A stretch of 64,000 nt of DNA, from NCBI RefSeq assembly GCF_051014685.1, contig NC_135060.1, positions 496,001 through 560,000 of the forward strand, read 5' to 3'. Positions within the stretch are counted from its first letter, which is position 1, and each line of letters begins with the position of its first letter. The position numbers were made by a program, and so were the translations under genes. Source of the stretch: Ptiloglossa arizonensis. Taxonomy: Eukaryota; Arthropoda; Insecta; Hymenoptera; Colletidae. Shown piece after piece: positions 25,901 through 39,037 of this stretch. The notes beneath the pieces are model-generated. The model ran no database searches. It was not told the DNA's origin and saw only the letters and a program-made list of their open reading frames with translations.

Positions 25901-27634
25901 CATACATACCTGTTCTACAGGAACCCATGTCATAGCTGTTTTTACACATAAAGGATACAAAGGTATTAAAGTAGACAATTTTAATTTTACTAGTAATGAT
26001 AAAAATTCCATTATGAGAGCAACACACTCTGGATCTGCATTGTCTTCTAATGTAGACAGTACATTTTCTACGTCTCTACCATAACTAATTTAAAAAAAAG
26101 GAATGAATATTCTATAAAAAATTATATAAAATTAAAATATATATTATTAAACATACTCACTGTGCATATGTGAGTAACACAGAATGAGAATGTTCATTTT
26201 GTGCAACATCATTAAAAAAGTCTATCACATGTCTCAGTAGCAAAATATCCTTTTGTTTCATTGCAGTAATGAGACTACTGAATGTAACAGCAGCAAAATC
26301 CAAAATATATTTTTCTGAGATGTTTGTATTTGTATGCTCTAATATAATTAAAAGTTTACAGCACTGTACACTAGTGTTAACACTGCAATGTTGCAATTTT
26401 AACAATGTCCGTATAAATGCTTTTGTATTGATTGTCCTCATCAAGGTATACACTGCCGGAAGATTTTTGTAACAAAGATTTACTAGTACACCTAGTGAAA
26501 GTGCAATAATGTCTTCTTCTTTAGACTGTGTTACCCACTGTGTTAATATTGATACTAAGTAAGGTAAATGAGCTTCTTGCCAAGAAATTCTTATGCCATA
26601 TGTCAATTCTTGAAGTAGTTTTAATACCCGTATTCTTTTCTCGCTCGTTAAATTAGCCTGGAAAATTTATATATAAATTTTTATATACAAATAAATGGAA
26701 TATTGATACCTATTATTTCTAGATTTTTAAAGGATTATGAATATGTATATTCAATGAAACTTATTTGTAATTTCAAAAACAAAATTTAATATTTTAAGTT
26801 ATTCATTAGAATAATAAGTTTTTATTTTTTTTAGATATGTACTTCTATTATATCATTTGTTACTTTGCATATATAAATGTAATATGTACCTCCAACAATC
26901 TAGCCAAAATGGGTGCAAATTTATATGTATGAATGAGAGCTTGTCTAGCAGCAGCATTGCGACAAGCATTTTGTAAGACATCAACAGCACTCCAAATCAA
27001 GGTGGTCCTAGATGCCAAAGAATTCATAAGCTCATGTAGACTAACATAGAATTCAACTGCTACACTGGTTCCAGGGTCAAAAATGCTCAAATCCAATGAT
27101 ACGCTTATTACCTTTTAAACATAAGTTTTTGTTATAATAAAACAATCTTTGTTTTTGTTAATTTGTTCTCATATTTCCAAATAATGGTATTAAATCAATA
27201 TTTGTTGTAAACATTCTTCATAATATGTGACAATATATTTTTTACTTTAATTGTTTCCTACATTTATTAAATTGATAGTAATTTTGTCCTAATAACTTCT
27301 TCTAAGACAACTTTCTTTACATATGTCATATAATGGTAAAGTGACATTGTTTACTTATGTCAAAAATTATATAAATTATTGAATTTACGTGATTTTCAAC
27401 AAACGTAGATCAGATATTTTATTGTATTAATTGATATAATAGAAAATAAAATAATGACAATAATGAAAATCATAACAACATTATATATAGTACATATAAA
27501 TTAGATATATTACATATTCGGTCGAAACTTACACCTAGATTTCGTTGTAACACCGAGGTGGTTGTTTCACTTGGATGTTTAGTATACTCTAATACTGCTG
27601 ATATGAAAGTTCTCATGGGTTGATATTTCTCCAT
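22929..27634 (-). CDS. CIP2A: CIP2A-like protein (PP2A inhibitor / mitotic DNA-break tether), ten exons
   Basis: Minus-strand exons, first to last: 27533-27634, 26890-27111, 26161-26657, 25910-26084, 25477-25812, 25200-25405, 24476-24722, 23550-23780, 23219-23470 and 22929-23156. All phases close and give 831 residues; human CIP2A has 905. The N-terminal two thirds are helical and armadillo-like, with family-typical segments (RNLGVISVS, DFPGNFIQNPTTNLCIHALAL, DVKQKVLQL). From about residue 600 the protein becomes a long coiled coil rich in Lys, Glu and Gln. Family knowledge: CIP2A dimerises, binds PP2A B56 and, with TOPBP1, tethers broken mitotic chromosomes. Its start is about 100 bp from an opposing open frame. 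The exon 7 acceptor (24723) is the least certain boundary, and the intron before exon 8 contains a dispersed repeat. Confidence 0.85.
23850..24420. repeat. Dispersed repeat in CIP2A intron 7
   Basis: A segment within the 695-bp intron (23781-24475) aligns by eye with 39150-39720. Shared blocks include TTTTTCATTATATCTTCGTG near 24075 and CAATCCATGAATATTATTCTC near 24250, in the same order. It is probably a degraded non-autonomous DNA element of the Tigger-associated family. Confidence 0.5.
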
Positions 27635-27739
27635 CGTATTTAATCAAAGTTTCACGAACAGCTTTGAAATTTCGACCTTTGACAAAGGGGGATTGCATTA
27701 AAACTAACACAGTAGACCTTCTTTTCGTGAACTACAGTC

Positions 27740-28165
27740 GTGATTGAGCGTGTTGCTTTTTCAATGAAATTGTTCGAAAGAAATAAAAATATGTACATGC
27801 AATGCATATACAATATAAATTGTTCTTATCGATACATTCTGATAATGGTAAGCGTATGTTACTTAGGCGCATATAAATGCATTCACAAGATTGAGAATAA
27901 AAAATATCGTTTCGCGGAAAACCGGTACTTGGCGGCCATTTCTAAAACTTATTTCAAAATTGACCAATCGAAGAAACGATATTCAGTGCCGTTAATGGGT
28001 ACGTTCGGTTTAGGCGCTCAAGCGTTTATAGGCATTGCTTATGTCATTCACTTTGGCGCTGCGAGCGTTTACAAACTCATCGAGGTAGGGCAGCGAAAGC
28101 ACGAGTTCCTACATACATTTGTTACGCTTAAATTTAAATGCATAATCAAGCAAGTTGTTAAGTAA
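27740..28165 (+). CDS. Possible small membrane protein, head-to-head with CIP2A
   Basis: An open frame of up to 141 codons starts about 100 bp from the CIP2A start on the opposite strand, as expected for a bidirectional promoter. The first ATG in frame is at 27762. A hydrophobic stretch, GTFGLGAQAFIGIAYVIHFG, could cross a membrane. Good splice donors sit inside it (GTAAGC at 27849, GTAGGG at 28084), so the coding part may be one exon of a longer gene. I do not recognise the family and found no partner exon. Confidence 0.25.
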   Translation: MIERVAFSMKLFERNKNMYMQCIYNINCSYRYILIMVSVCYLGAYKCIHKIENKKYRFAENRYLAAISKTYFKIDQSKKRYSVPLMGTFGLGAQAFIGIAYVIHFGAASVYKLIEVGQRKHEFLHTFVTLKFKCIIKQVVK

Positions 28166-28169
28166 TGTC

Positions 28170-29285
28170 ATTTTTATACTCATACTTATTGAATTGTGCA
28201 TACCTCATACGAGATTATAATTTTTAACCAGTTATGGAAGAAAGTTTCTAAGTAGTAAAAGCTTCTTCCATATAAATGAATTACTTTTGTATTATAAATT
28301 ACACAATTTATTGTAATTAAATACATTTAATCAATACGATCTTTGTATGTCATTAATTTATCTTGTGGATTTATATATTCAAAAATATAGCAATTGTGTA
28401 ATGATACAATATTATTCAACTACACCCCTATTCATATACAATTATTATGCACTACACCATTATTGTTTGGTGTATTTTAACTTAACAAAACTGAGCGCTT
28501 AGAAGTCAAATCGAACAGTTTAAAGTAGTGTTAAACTGTCTTTTCACGCATGCGCAACCAAATAATGTCAAAAACAGCGATGTACATAATCAATGTTATA
28601 AATGTCAAAGTGGAGCGGACTCCAATAAATATCTCATAATGAATTTTTAATCGAAATTTTCTTTTTAAAAATCCAGAAAAAATGTGTCCCGATACTTTAA
28701 AGTATTCTCTACAAATATCATCTCCTCCTTAATTCCTTCACTTTTTTTCCAAAAAATGATATACAATTGCTTACACAGATAGACAAGGGTTCATACTACA
28801 CCCACTTTCACTCGAATAGGAATCAAATACTGATGTTATTTTCGATGCACATATTCAAAAAAAAACCGGCAAATCTGAGAACACTTATTTAGAACTCTAA
28901 GCGTGAAAATTGAACACACCGTGAGTGAAGTGTAACTAGATTTTTAAAAGTGACTAGGATTGCCTGAAAAGATTTACATGACTCTTTCTACTTTCAATAG
29001 TAAAATATTATGTTAAGATATGTATTTTATAAAATATTTTAGCTTTATTCTGTTTTAATAAGTTTTTCTGAAGATTTTTAGTATTGTTAATAGCAATATT
29101 TACTAATTGTATAATTAGGTCTGAAACATCATAAAATTCCAAATTTCAATTAAAAGTTTTTAATACAATTTAAAATAGTATAAAATTTAAACAATAACAT
29201 TATTTATATTCAAGTCATAAAATAGAAAAACGATATGACACGATCATACTATTAATCGGTCGTAAAATAGTATCGTTCGAAAATA
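28170..29285. other. Intergenic, nothing recognised
   Basis: AT-rich spacer with no supportable frame. Confidence 0.5.
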
Positions 29286-29287
29286 AT

Positions 29288-29306
29288 GCTACTAGTCGGT
29301 AGTAGC
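29288..29306. repeat. Short hairpin sharing a block with the 38.8 kb MITE
   Basis: GCTACTA-GTCGG-TAGTAGC is a perfect 7-bp stem with a 5-base loop. AGTCGGTAGTAGCG here is identical to 14 bases in the right end of the piggyBac-like MITE at 38795-39037, which suggests a remnant of the same family close to the Rab5 promoter. Confidence 0.4.
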
Positions 29307-29339
29307 GCCGTTTGCTAGTCGTTCTCATTAAAATGCGCC

Positions 29340-29992
29340 ATTTCTGACTCGAGGAAAAAGAAAACGACATTGAAGAAAGGTACTCTCGAAGGATCTTCCG
29401 AGATTGAAGTCGCTTCGTCGTTTCTTCACGGTTTCACGAACAAACAACAGCTGGTAATTGACTGATCCGTTGATCAGCGGTAAACGTTTGCGTGCGCGTG
29501 ACTAGAGTTCGACATTGTAAACGAAAGTGTCGCAGCACCGTGTGTACCGTGTGCGTGATTCGAGTCTCAATCTCAATTCCTTTTAGTGCAATCGAATTCT
29601 TTGATTCAAGATTCGGTCGCATTAGGTTAGAGAGACATCAATATCGTCCGCCTCATCGAGGAAGTGTCGTTCGGAACAACTATTGTTTCGCGAAAAGTGG
29701 CAAAAATATATTCCTTGAACGAAAAAAGGGGAGTGTGAATAAACCAACGAGGTTCGCAGAGTCGTGTGTCTGCTCGTGTGTTCCAACCGGAGCTGTCATA
29801 AATGTACACATTCTATATAGATTGCACGATCTATGCTCGGTTAGTGGGCCGATTTACTGGAGACAAGTGATCGTGTCTGACGCGCGGCAGTGAATTGACA
29901 TTAATCATCGTCGCGCGGTGTTGTGCACCCATCGACCATCTAAAGAACTAGTGCCGCATTTCTATCCGACGGCGAGTTTCCTCACGCTGCAG
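29340..29992 (+). promoter_or_regulatory. Likely Rab5 promoter and 5' UTR exon
   Basis: A marked rise in GC and CpG content starts near 29.3 kb and continues to about 31.1 kb, the only such region upstream of Rab5 (33091). A possible donor (GCAG then GTTAAG) lies at 29993. The coding exon has its acceptor at 33082-33084, so at least one upstream non-coding exon must exist. The open frames here (such as 29492-29893) look like UTR noise. Confidence 0.4.
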
Positions 29993-32834
29993 GTTAAGCA
30001 CCGAAGATTCGAGTTTTTTATTTTGCCAGGTGTCCTTATCATTACTACCACCGAAACCCATTTTTAATGTTTTTTTATAACCCGTCGTGTGCGAAAGAGT
30101 TATGTTTACGAATGGTGTCGTCTACGATAAAGACGCAGAATGTGCTTGATAATGTGTCTACATTATTCGCCTTTGACGTGTATCCAATCGCATGGGCGTC
30201 GATAAGATCGTGTGTATCCTAAGCACACCATTTTTTCAGATTGTGCCTTTATTCTGCCATTCTTTCAGTCGATAAGTTTATCTGGCTTCCCAAAGGATTC
30301 GATATTTCAGATATTGCTGACGTTTCACGGGCGGTGACAAGTAGTCGGAACCGTAACTATTGTGGCGCATCGCTTACTCCCTTTATTCGCCTTTCTTCGT
30401 CTCTCTCTTGCTCAGTTTCGAGAGAAAGAAAGAGAGAATGTGAATGAGCGAGTGTAAGAGAGGATAGAATGAGAATGAGTGAAAGAAGGAAAGCTTGCGA
30501 CGAGTAACTGAATGAGAAGGAGAGTCATATTTTAAGTGAGTAACGGAGTGAGAGAAAAGAGGATAGAGTTTAGTAAGCAAGTAAAAGCGAGAAAGAGTTG
30601 AGTGCGCATGCGATGGAGAGAGAGAATTCGCGCGCGCGTACACAGAGCTCTATCCATCCTTATCGGTTTCTTTCTTTCGCAGTCTCTATGCACCGCTTTA
30701 ACGGTTTCTCGTGATTTTTCGATAATGCCATTTCGCCGAAGGTTATGAGGTATTGGTTACATAGATAACTTTCGGGTGAGTCTTTTAGCAGCATGAAACT
30801 TCAATGCAGCTTCGCTTTGTCGTAAGTGTGTGTAAGATTGGTGATGTGTGTCGTGTTTCTCATTCGATTCTCACTCTTATAGACGTTTTTTTCCTGTCAG
30901 CCCGTACCCGGACGGGCACTCGTGCAATTTGAACCTGTTTCCTTCTCGTCACCGTGAGTAATTACGCGATCCCGTGATCGCCGTGAAGTTGCTGCGTTTA
31001 GTCACTGTATTACCGATCTTCGCTGTTCTTTCATTCCTTGTTAAAACGGACCGTACATTATCATTTAGAGAGTTTGAGTTTGATAGTCGTAACATTATCG
31101 CGAAACAACGCCGGACTGCTGAATTCGCCAAGACTCGCTACGCGAACTAATTGGATAATATAATTAACAGGAGCTCCACTTTAATGGGTTAAACAGCATA
31201 CGTTATTATTTTTGCTGATTTTACCTACAGTACTTTTCACTTGTGAGTTATAGAAACTAATCTTAACAGAGAAGATAATGAAATTTCTTATACATTTTAC
31301 CGGAGTCAATATCTGTTATTTTTTTGAGATAAGTTCTATGATCATTCATGTTTTGTGAACTGGTCGTACAAACGCGAGTTAAACCTGGTTATTTCATTGG
31401 ATTAATATTATCTTTCTTTAGTATCTTGTTTTGTAATGAATATGTGCATGCAGTGCATTTTTGTAAGAAGTCAATTTTTTAGCCTCTAAACTGAATCACA
31501 CTTAATATCATATATTATTATATTAAATTCTATAGTAAGTTAAGTACGATGTAGAATTTTCTAGAAATCATTTACATATTATAAAATTATTTCACTATGC
31601 TAGACATTTGTTGTAGCTTTAAAAGATGCATATTTTTCTGTAACGCATATATTGCATATACATTATACATATACACATACATATACATATTTACCATGAA
31701 ATATTGCTACCAAATTATTTTAAATTGCCCTATGTAATGTGAAAAAAACATAAAACTATAATAAAAGGTGTGAATTCCAAAGATTGAAAAAATATAATTT
31801 AGACCAAATTTTTCTTACATTCTCAGTTTGTATACACTTTATTTTTCTATTATTCTGTTATTAATAATTGTATCAATATTTCCTTATTCTTTTCTTATGC
31901 TTTATGTTTTACTATTATTACTCTATACTATTTCTGTATTATTGTCAATTTAAAATAATTAATTTATTAGTTTTGTATATTGTAGAATCAGAAATATATG
32001 TGAACTCTTTTTATCACAAAATGTGGTTTGATAATTGATAAACCTGTGTTCAAATTTTTATACTGTGACATATGCCCAAAAGAATACTTTCATTAAATTT
32101 TCTGTAGGTTATAAAATTAAGTTATCAATTTTTGTTTGCATGGATTAATATCTTGTGTTAATTTTCATTTCAACAAAGCATCTTATAGTTGTTTTATTTA
32201 TTATCTCAAAAAAATGTACAGATTAAGAAAATAATTCACATTTCTTTGTGCATGTTCATTGATTTATTATGTTTGAGTTAAAACCTTTAGTTATATGTTG
32301 ATTGTACTGTATGTAAATGAGAGCCTTATCTATTATGCATGGAGTTTCAGTATAAATAGACATTTATCTTCTGATTTAGAGGTTTAGACAAAATTGAAAA
32401 ATATAAATTATTTTATATTCTTTACATGAAAATTGTTTATTAATTTTTATTAATAAAATGTAACCGTGTGTTTAGGTGTATTTTTAATAGTTATTTTGAT
32501 AATTTATTGTTGTTCCATAAAGAATTATTATTATTTATAAAGAATTGAACAAAGAAAACATGAATAATTTAAAGTTCTAAATAATTTCGTTTTAGAAAAC
32601 AACTTTTCTGATGCTTTTAGAAACTGTAACATAAATTTGATTTGATAAATAAATTTAAATATTCTACAGAGAATTAATGTTTGTGTTATAGTCTGAGATA
32701 GTTCTTGTCCATAAAACAAAAAAATAAAAAACATTTAGTGAATTAGATAATGCAGTATAAGAATAATTAAAATATACTATTATTTTACTTACATTGAAAT
32801 TAATTCACATAACTTTTATTCATATATTTGTTAA

Positions 32835-32925
32835 AACATTCGCTACCACTGTTCAGGTATAAAGTAAAAAGTGTTTTACAAGAATCTGTGTGTTTTACAC
32901 GTATGGCATATGGTAGCGAATGTGT
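32835..32925. mobile_element. Very short inverted-repeat element in Rab5 intron
   Basis: ACATTCGCTACCA at 32836-32848 is perfectly inverted at 32911-32923 (15 of 16 with flanks). The arms enclose about 62 bases. The CGCTACC core resembles the ends of the MITE at 38795-39037, so this may be a miniature relative. Confidence 0.5.
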
Positions 32926-33090
32926 TATAATAATTAACAGTATATTACTTATGTATAATTCATAGAGTTAAAAATCTTTATATATAAAATGATATCACTT
33001 AATGGTAGTAAAAATAGGACAAATTCTAGTTTTTAATATGGTTTAGCATTTTTATAGATACTAACAATTTCTTCTTATGCTTAGGTGATC

Positions 33091-34896
33091 ATGGCTAATC
33101 GGGGTACAGCCCAGAGGCCAAATGGTTCAACACAAGGGAAGATTTGTCAGTTCAAACTGGTGCTGCTTGGAGAGTCTGCAGTTGGAAAATCAAGCCTTGT
33201 TTTGAGGTTTGTTAAAGGACAGTTCCACGAGTATCAAGAAAGTACTATTGGAGGTAAAGACTCTCTTTTTAATATTTTCATCAATGTTAATTACAATATT
33301 ATTTGACAAAATGTTTAATATGTATTAATATGTTTAATCTAATAAATATTTAATTATATTCAATGTTTGAAACTGTTGTATTCTTATGTTAATTTTTGTA
33401 GCTGCATTTTTAACACAAGCAGTATGTCTGGATGACATAACTGTCAAATTTGAAATTTGGGATACAGCAGGACAGGAGCGTTATCACAGCCTTGCACCAA
33501 TGTATTATCGGGGTGCACAGGCTGCCATTGTTGTGTATGACATAACAAATCAGGCAAGTAAACATCAAAGAAATTTAATGTTTAATGTAATTAGAAATAT
33601 TACACTTTACACGCGTTAAAAATTATATGTAATATTTAAGGTAAATAATCACCCAGGATAATAGTAAATATGTAAATAATTCTTACAACTTCATTTGTAT
33701 CTTCTAATATGCTCTCAAAGTTTAACATTTGCATATTCTGGGTTTTATATTTATAAGAATATTGATACATTGATGTTTTGTTTTTTAAATTTTATTTATG
33801 AATTGTTTTTTTATTTTCATATTGACTTTTAAATAATATCCTTTTTTAATTGTGTATTTTCTAATTAAAACTACAGGACACATTTGTACGTGCCCAAACG
33901 TGGGTGAAGGAATTGCAACGACAAGCCAGTCCAAGCATAGTTATAGCATTAGCTGGAAATAAAGCAGATCTTGCTAACAAGAGAATTGTAGAATTTGATG
34001 AAGCTCAAACATATGCGGATGAAAATGGTCTTCTTTTCATGGAAACTTCAGCCAAAACAGCAATGAATGTTAATGATATATTCTTGGCAATTGGTAAGAT
34101 AATTCTTTAACCTAGGCGCCCATACACGGCAGAGGTTTATGAGGCATTTGATTGCAAGTTTGAGCGATCATCTTTATCGAATAAAAAAGACTAAATCTGC
34201 AGGAAAACCTTCTATAAACTTCTATGTCCATAAAATTATTTATTTGATTTATTTATATGTCACATTAATTATTATATTGCAGATGAAATATATATTTATG
34301 CAACTAGTACGCGTAGAAGTTTACAGCTGGTTTAGTCGTGAAATTGGTTAACTATCTTTCTCGTGAGTTATTTTCGCGTATATGGACTGTTTTAAAAAGA
34401 TTTGTTACTATCTATTAAGAGACTCTTTTAAAAGATTTACATAAATTTATGTATTATTAAAATTTCAAAAGTAATCATGTTTATGGTTTTATCTGAGCAG
34501 TGTGAAAAGGGCATCTGGATGTGAAATAGTATCTGTTATCGCATTACACATACTATAGAAAATGTAAATTCTGTAGTGTCTTTTGTAAACATGCATTTAC
34601 TTCATAAAAATTATTCAGACATATATTATAAGTATATTTCTAACATAATATTGTGTTTCTTGTTAAATTGTATTTACTGTCTGTCATGTTTTGTATATAT
34701 TTAGAATAATTGTTTTCCATCACATTTTAACTTCTGCATTTCTGAAATAATATCAATATATTTGTATTATCAATTTGTTATAGCTAAAAAACTTCCAAAG
34801 AACGAGCAATCAGGAAGCGCAAGTACAAGTGGGCAAGGTCGTCGATTAGTTGAGACAGAAGGACAAAAGGCAGCAACTGGCAATTGTTGCAAGTGA
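33091..34896 (+). CDS. Rab5: Rab5 small GTPase, four coding exons
   Basis: Coding exons 33091-33253, 33402-33553, 33877-34093 and 34784-34896 give 214 residues. P-loop GESAVGKS is at residues 27-34. Switch I contains ESTIGAAF, switch II is [20 protein letters not shown], the guanine motifs are NKAD and ETSAK, and the end is NCCK with two prenylated cysteines. These make Rab5 unambiguous. Family knowledge: it controls early-endosome fusion through EEA1, Rabaptin-5 and Vps34. The start was taken at ATG 33091 ([10 protein letters not shown]), which matches the fly TAQRPNG segment; GTGATC just before it is 5' UTR after the acceptor at 33084. The intron after DITNQ begins with GC (CAG then GCAAGT), a GC-AG intron. 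Confidence 0.97.
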
Positions 34897-37630
34897 TTAT
34901 CCAAATCTGTACGTGTCAAATATTATGTTGGTATATATTTTTATATTAGTTAAAATTTGTCACGTTTGTGATCAACAATGATGGGAAACATAATAACCAT
35001 TAAGAATTCACAAAACAATTGATATATGCAGATATGTTATGAGTCTAATGTTCAGTATAATAATACATTATGTCTACGTATTTTTATAATGCAACAATGT
35101 ATAAGGAGGAAGGACCGTTAATGGTCTTGCAATGACAACAGATTTGATATTAAGTAGGTTAAAAATTTGCAATTCTTGGATACTTTATGCAAAATTTTGT
35201 ATTAGTATTATGAAATATCTAAGTAGATATTGCTGTAGTATATTTCTTGTTATGTTTAATATTTTTATTGCATGTATTCCTGATTTATTTCGATCTTTAT
35301 ATTTATTAAATAAGTGGAAAGGACACACGAAATCAAAAATTGGATCAGTGTTCTTTTTTAAAATCTTTATTGATTGTATAAAATAATTGATACTTTAAAG
35401 GACAACGAAGAATTATGCATAAACAAATTTTTTTCTACAAAAATATATTGCGAGTTATTTGATGTTATCAGAAAATAAAATTTTTCTGATAATTAAAGAA
35501 TTTTTCATAAAAATTTACTTGAAACAAAAGTTAAACAAGTTTTAAGTAAGATAAACTCATTTGTTTATTATAAATTTGTTTCTGTACGATCTTGTGATAA
35601 ACATTTACTAATTCCTAATATTTTGGCATTTAATAGAGTGCTTTTAATAAACAAAAAATATTTATATAAGAGTTTCTTTGCATAATTATTGTATTTCACA
35701 AAGCTTGGACAAACTATTGCAGTAAATAATAATGCATAGTCTAAGTATTTCATATTTTCTTTTTTTATTTGTAAACCTTCAATATGATTCTATACTCTTG
35801 GTCTAACACTTATGTAATTGTTGCAAAAATGATAGTCATATCCAATATTTCCAATTAATTGAAAATAATGTATAATTGAACTTCTACAGTTTAATTAAAA
35901 GGAAATATCTTTTCTGTTTTATATTTTATATATTGAATTCTGCAAGATTCTGCCATAAGGTAGTGATGCTTGTATTATTATGCTTATAAATATTATAACT
36001 TTTCTTATTATGTTTATTTTTTATAATTTTTATTTGATTATACTTACATAACACTTATTTTTATAATATGAATTATATAGTTCTATATTAGATGCAAGAG
36101 AGAAAGCAATCCTTGTAATATATTCACAATCTTGTTACTGTAAATCTTAAAATGACATTAAAGGAAATGTTAATTTCTTACTTAACAGTTGAGTCTATTA
36201 ATTTTATGAATGCAACTGTAAATACTTCGTCAAACACCTTTATTAAAAATAATATATAATTTAATATAAATGTAGTTTGAATATTTTTCTAATATTTTAT
36301 ATACTACACCTTGAAATTATTACGAAAGTTTTACTTCTGCTATTCTTATTTTACATGTATGCTATCATTCATCTAATATTACAATTATTTGTTCATATTA
36401 AATTTAAAATCAAAATTTTCAAGTAGTATATTTCTTAAACATCTTGTTTGCATTGTAGTTATATATCACTATTGATTGCTAGTTTGAGGTAAATCAAAAT
36501 TAAAATGTACAAAAAAAGCTTTTTGTTATACTTGTGTTTTTTATTGAGACGTAAGTGCTAAAATTAAAATGAATTTATGTTTAAAAGAAACTTTTAAACG
36601 TAATGTACAATTAGCTAATACAGGTTGTGAATGGTTAAGGATAATTGAAGTATACAAGTTCCTATTATTATACAGAAGTATAAAAGTGTTGTCTCTTTTT
36701 ACAAATGCATATTAGCTTTGTTTCAAACGCATCCGTAGGTAAGTTATTAGTCTGTATTGTCTATAACCACAAGTATTGTAATTAAAACATTTTGTTAAAC
36801 ATTATTGTACATATTGTTCACTGGACATCAATTCTTTGATTTAATATTGTTAAATGATTGAAATTGTAATAGTTGATATATTTGAAATTGTAAATTAAAA
36901 AGAAATAAGTAACTATTAAGTTTTAATACAGTTTCTTTAATAGGTTTCAAATAGGTGTGTATCCATATTTATATATATATATATATAAATTTCTTTAAAA
37001 AGAAAAATACAAAAGTATTTATTAAAGTAATTAAATATTGTCGTTTAAACGTGTGGCTTTAAAATTATTTTTAAAAATTATGCAAAATTTAAAAAATTAT
37101 AAAATATATTGCATTAAGTTAATTTCAGCTTGAAAACATAATTCTTTCATTTAGAATTATGATTTTAATACCATGTAATTGCACATATTGAATATAAAAC
37201 ATATACTATACATTTTCTATTTTTATTCCTCAGGAAGAACACGTACTTAGAAGTGCGACATATTCAGTTGCAGTTAACACCATGTTACAAATTTATAGAA
37301 TATGATGTGCCTTTCTTTGTAACGGGTACCATATACATTAATTAAAAAATCATTGTTTTCGCAGATATAATTTACTTAACAAAGCACTGTAGGAGACACA
37401 CTCTACTTTTTGTTTACAGATATGTACCATAATCAACAAATATAAGTACACCATGAGTGTGTCCACAATGAATTTGAATGGAATATGAAACAATGGGAAA
37501 ATGCCACTATATTGGAATGGGAGGTGAACTGTGCAGGACGAACATTTTGCCTGAGTGATTAACTAAAAAAATGCGTGTATCACGTTGCATTCGACGATAT
37601 ATCATCTATTTTGAGTATCAGATCTATCGA
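34897..37630 (+). other. Rab5 3' UTR and intergenic DNA
   Basis: AT-rich sequence with many AATAAA hexamers. How far the Rab5 transcript runs cannot be decided. The frames in it (such as 35132-35386) lack any family signature. Confidence 0.5.
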
Positions 37631-37639
37631 AAAAAGGGA

Positions 37640-37711
37640 GAAAGAGCGAGCGAGCGAGCGAACGAGCGAGCGAGAGAGAGAGAGAGAGAGAACGAGAGAG
37701 AGAGAGAGAGA
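37640..37711. repeat. GA/GAGC-rich microsatellite
   Basis: GAGC tetramers grade into (GA)n. Two overlapping Arg/Glu-rich frames here are artefacts of the repeat. Confidence 0.95.
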
Positions 37712-38785
37712 CATGGTGAAACTCCCATTTGTAATTCTAGTAGTAATGGGCGATGTTCGTTATAAATATATATATAAATATATAAATACGATTATACTTA
37801 TAAATCATATATAATAAATATGATTTATATAATAAGTAATGTTAATGGTAATAAGTAATAATGATAATATTAATGGTAAATAACATGATAAATAATAATA
37901 TTAATATTAGTAACGATAATATACATTTAAAATATACAATGTACGATGAACTTTTGGCACGCGAAACGTCTTGTAAGATAGTAGGCCATTCCTGCTGCTA
38001 TAATTACCTATGTATTTACTTTCTTAGTTTGTAAACATGTATAACAAATTCTTGCTCCGAAATATATTGTATATTAATTTTATTCGATAATTCATGATAA
38101 ATTATAAATAATTACACAAGAAAAAATAAACTTGTGAATATTACTAACGATTTCGTCGCATTCAACGTCGCTCTCATCCATAGTTATCATTTTATGAATA
38201 AGTCTCTAGCTTTACAAAACGATTGCTTAATTTAAGTACATTGTCGAACTCATTTATTCGATCTAATCTAATTTTGTTTGAACATTCTATAATGTTAAAT
38301 ATTTATTTCCACGCTGTAATTTAAGCGAAAGTACGTGGAATAAATGATCCAGAAAATACGTTTCAAATTTTGAATTTTCACTTTTATTAATAGTATAAGT
38401 AATTTTTTTAAGTGTAGTTAAATTTTCTTTATTTTATTTTTCAAAAGACCTCTGACATAGTTGGTACAAGAGAAGTTGTGTATATATGTTTGTACACTTG
38501 TTAAAAAAACGTATCCATACTACACAAATATGCTGGAGTTAATGCCAATCTTCTTGCCTATTTATCCACATTTAAGTAATTGGAAGCTGAAACGCATTTG
38601 TGTAGTAAGGACAAATTTTATTGTAATTAATATACGCCAGGTTATACGGATTTTTGCCAATTAAAGGGCAAATAATCATTGCCAGTTCAAGTTACTCCTT
38701 CTTGGTACATGAGCTAAGGCGCTTGACAGCTGCGCGACATTAATGCGCAGAATCATTATGTCGTCGACCGCATGACTGACAATAA
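37712..38785. other. Low-complexity intergenic DNA
   Basis: AT-rich imperfect trinucleotide and TATA-like tracts (about 37760-37925), then ordinary AT-rich sequence. No gene is supported. Confidence 0.5.
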
Positions 38786-38794
38786 GTGAGTTAA

Positions 38795-39037
38795 CCCTTT
38801 CGTTACGACAGAGTCGACTCAAAAGTGTGCATTCAGTATGATCAAATGGCTCGCGCAGTTTGGTCGTATAGGCCGGTTGCAGTATGTATTTAAACAATAT
38901 TTTATTATCTCAGATATACAATTATTATTTTCAAAATAATTTTTTAAAGAAAATAGTATTCCAAATAATAGCATTTCAAAATATCCAGTGTAATGATTCT
39001 TGTACTATGTACATAATAGTCGGTAGTAGCGAAAGGG
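38795..39037. mobile_element. piggyBac-like MITE with TTAA duplications
   Basis: The 243-bp element begins CCCTTTCGTTACGACAGAG and ends, inverted, AGTCGGTAGTAGCGAAAGGG. It is flanked on both sides by TTAA (38791-38794 and 39038-39041). CCCTTT ends and a TTAA target are the signature of the piggyBac superfamily. It encodes nothing and must have been mobilised in trans. Confidence 0.8.

Noticed and set aside
29492..30643. Frames in the GC-richer region upstream of Rab5
   Set aside because: Better explained as promoter, 5' UTR and purine-rich intron; no homology.
37571..37814. Arg/Glu-rich frames
   Set aside because: Produced by the GA-rich microsatellite in two frames.
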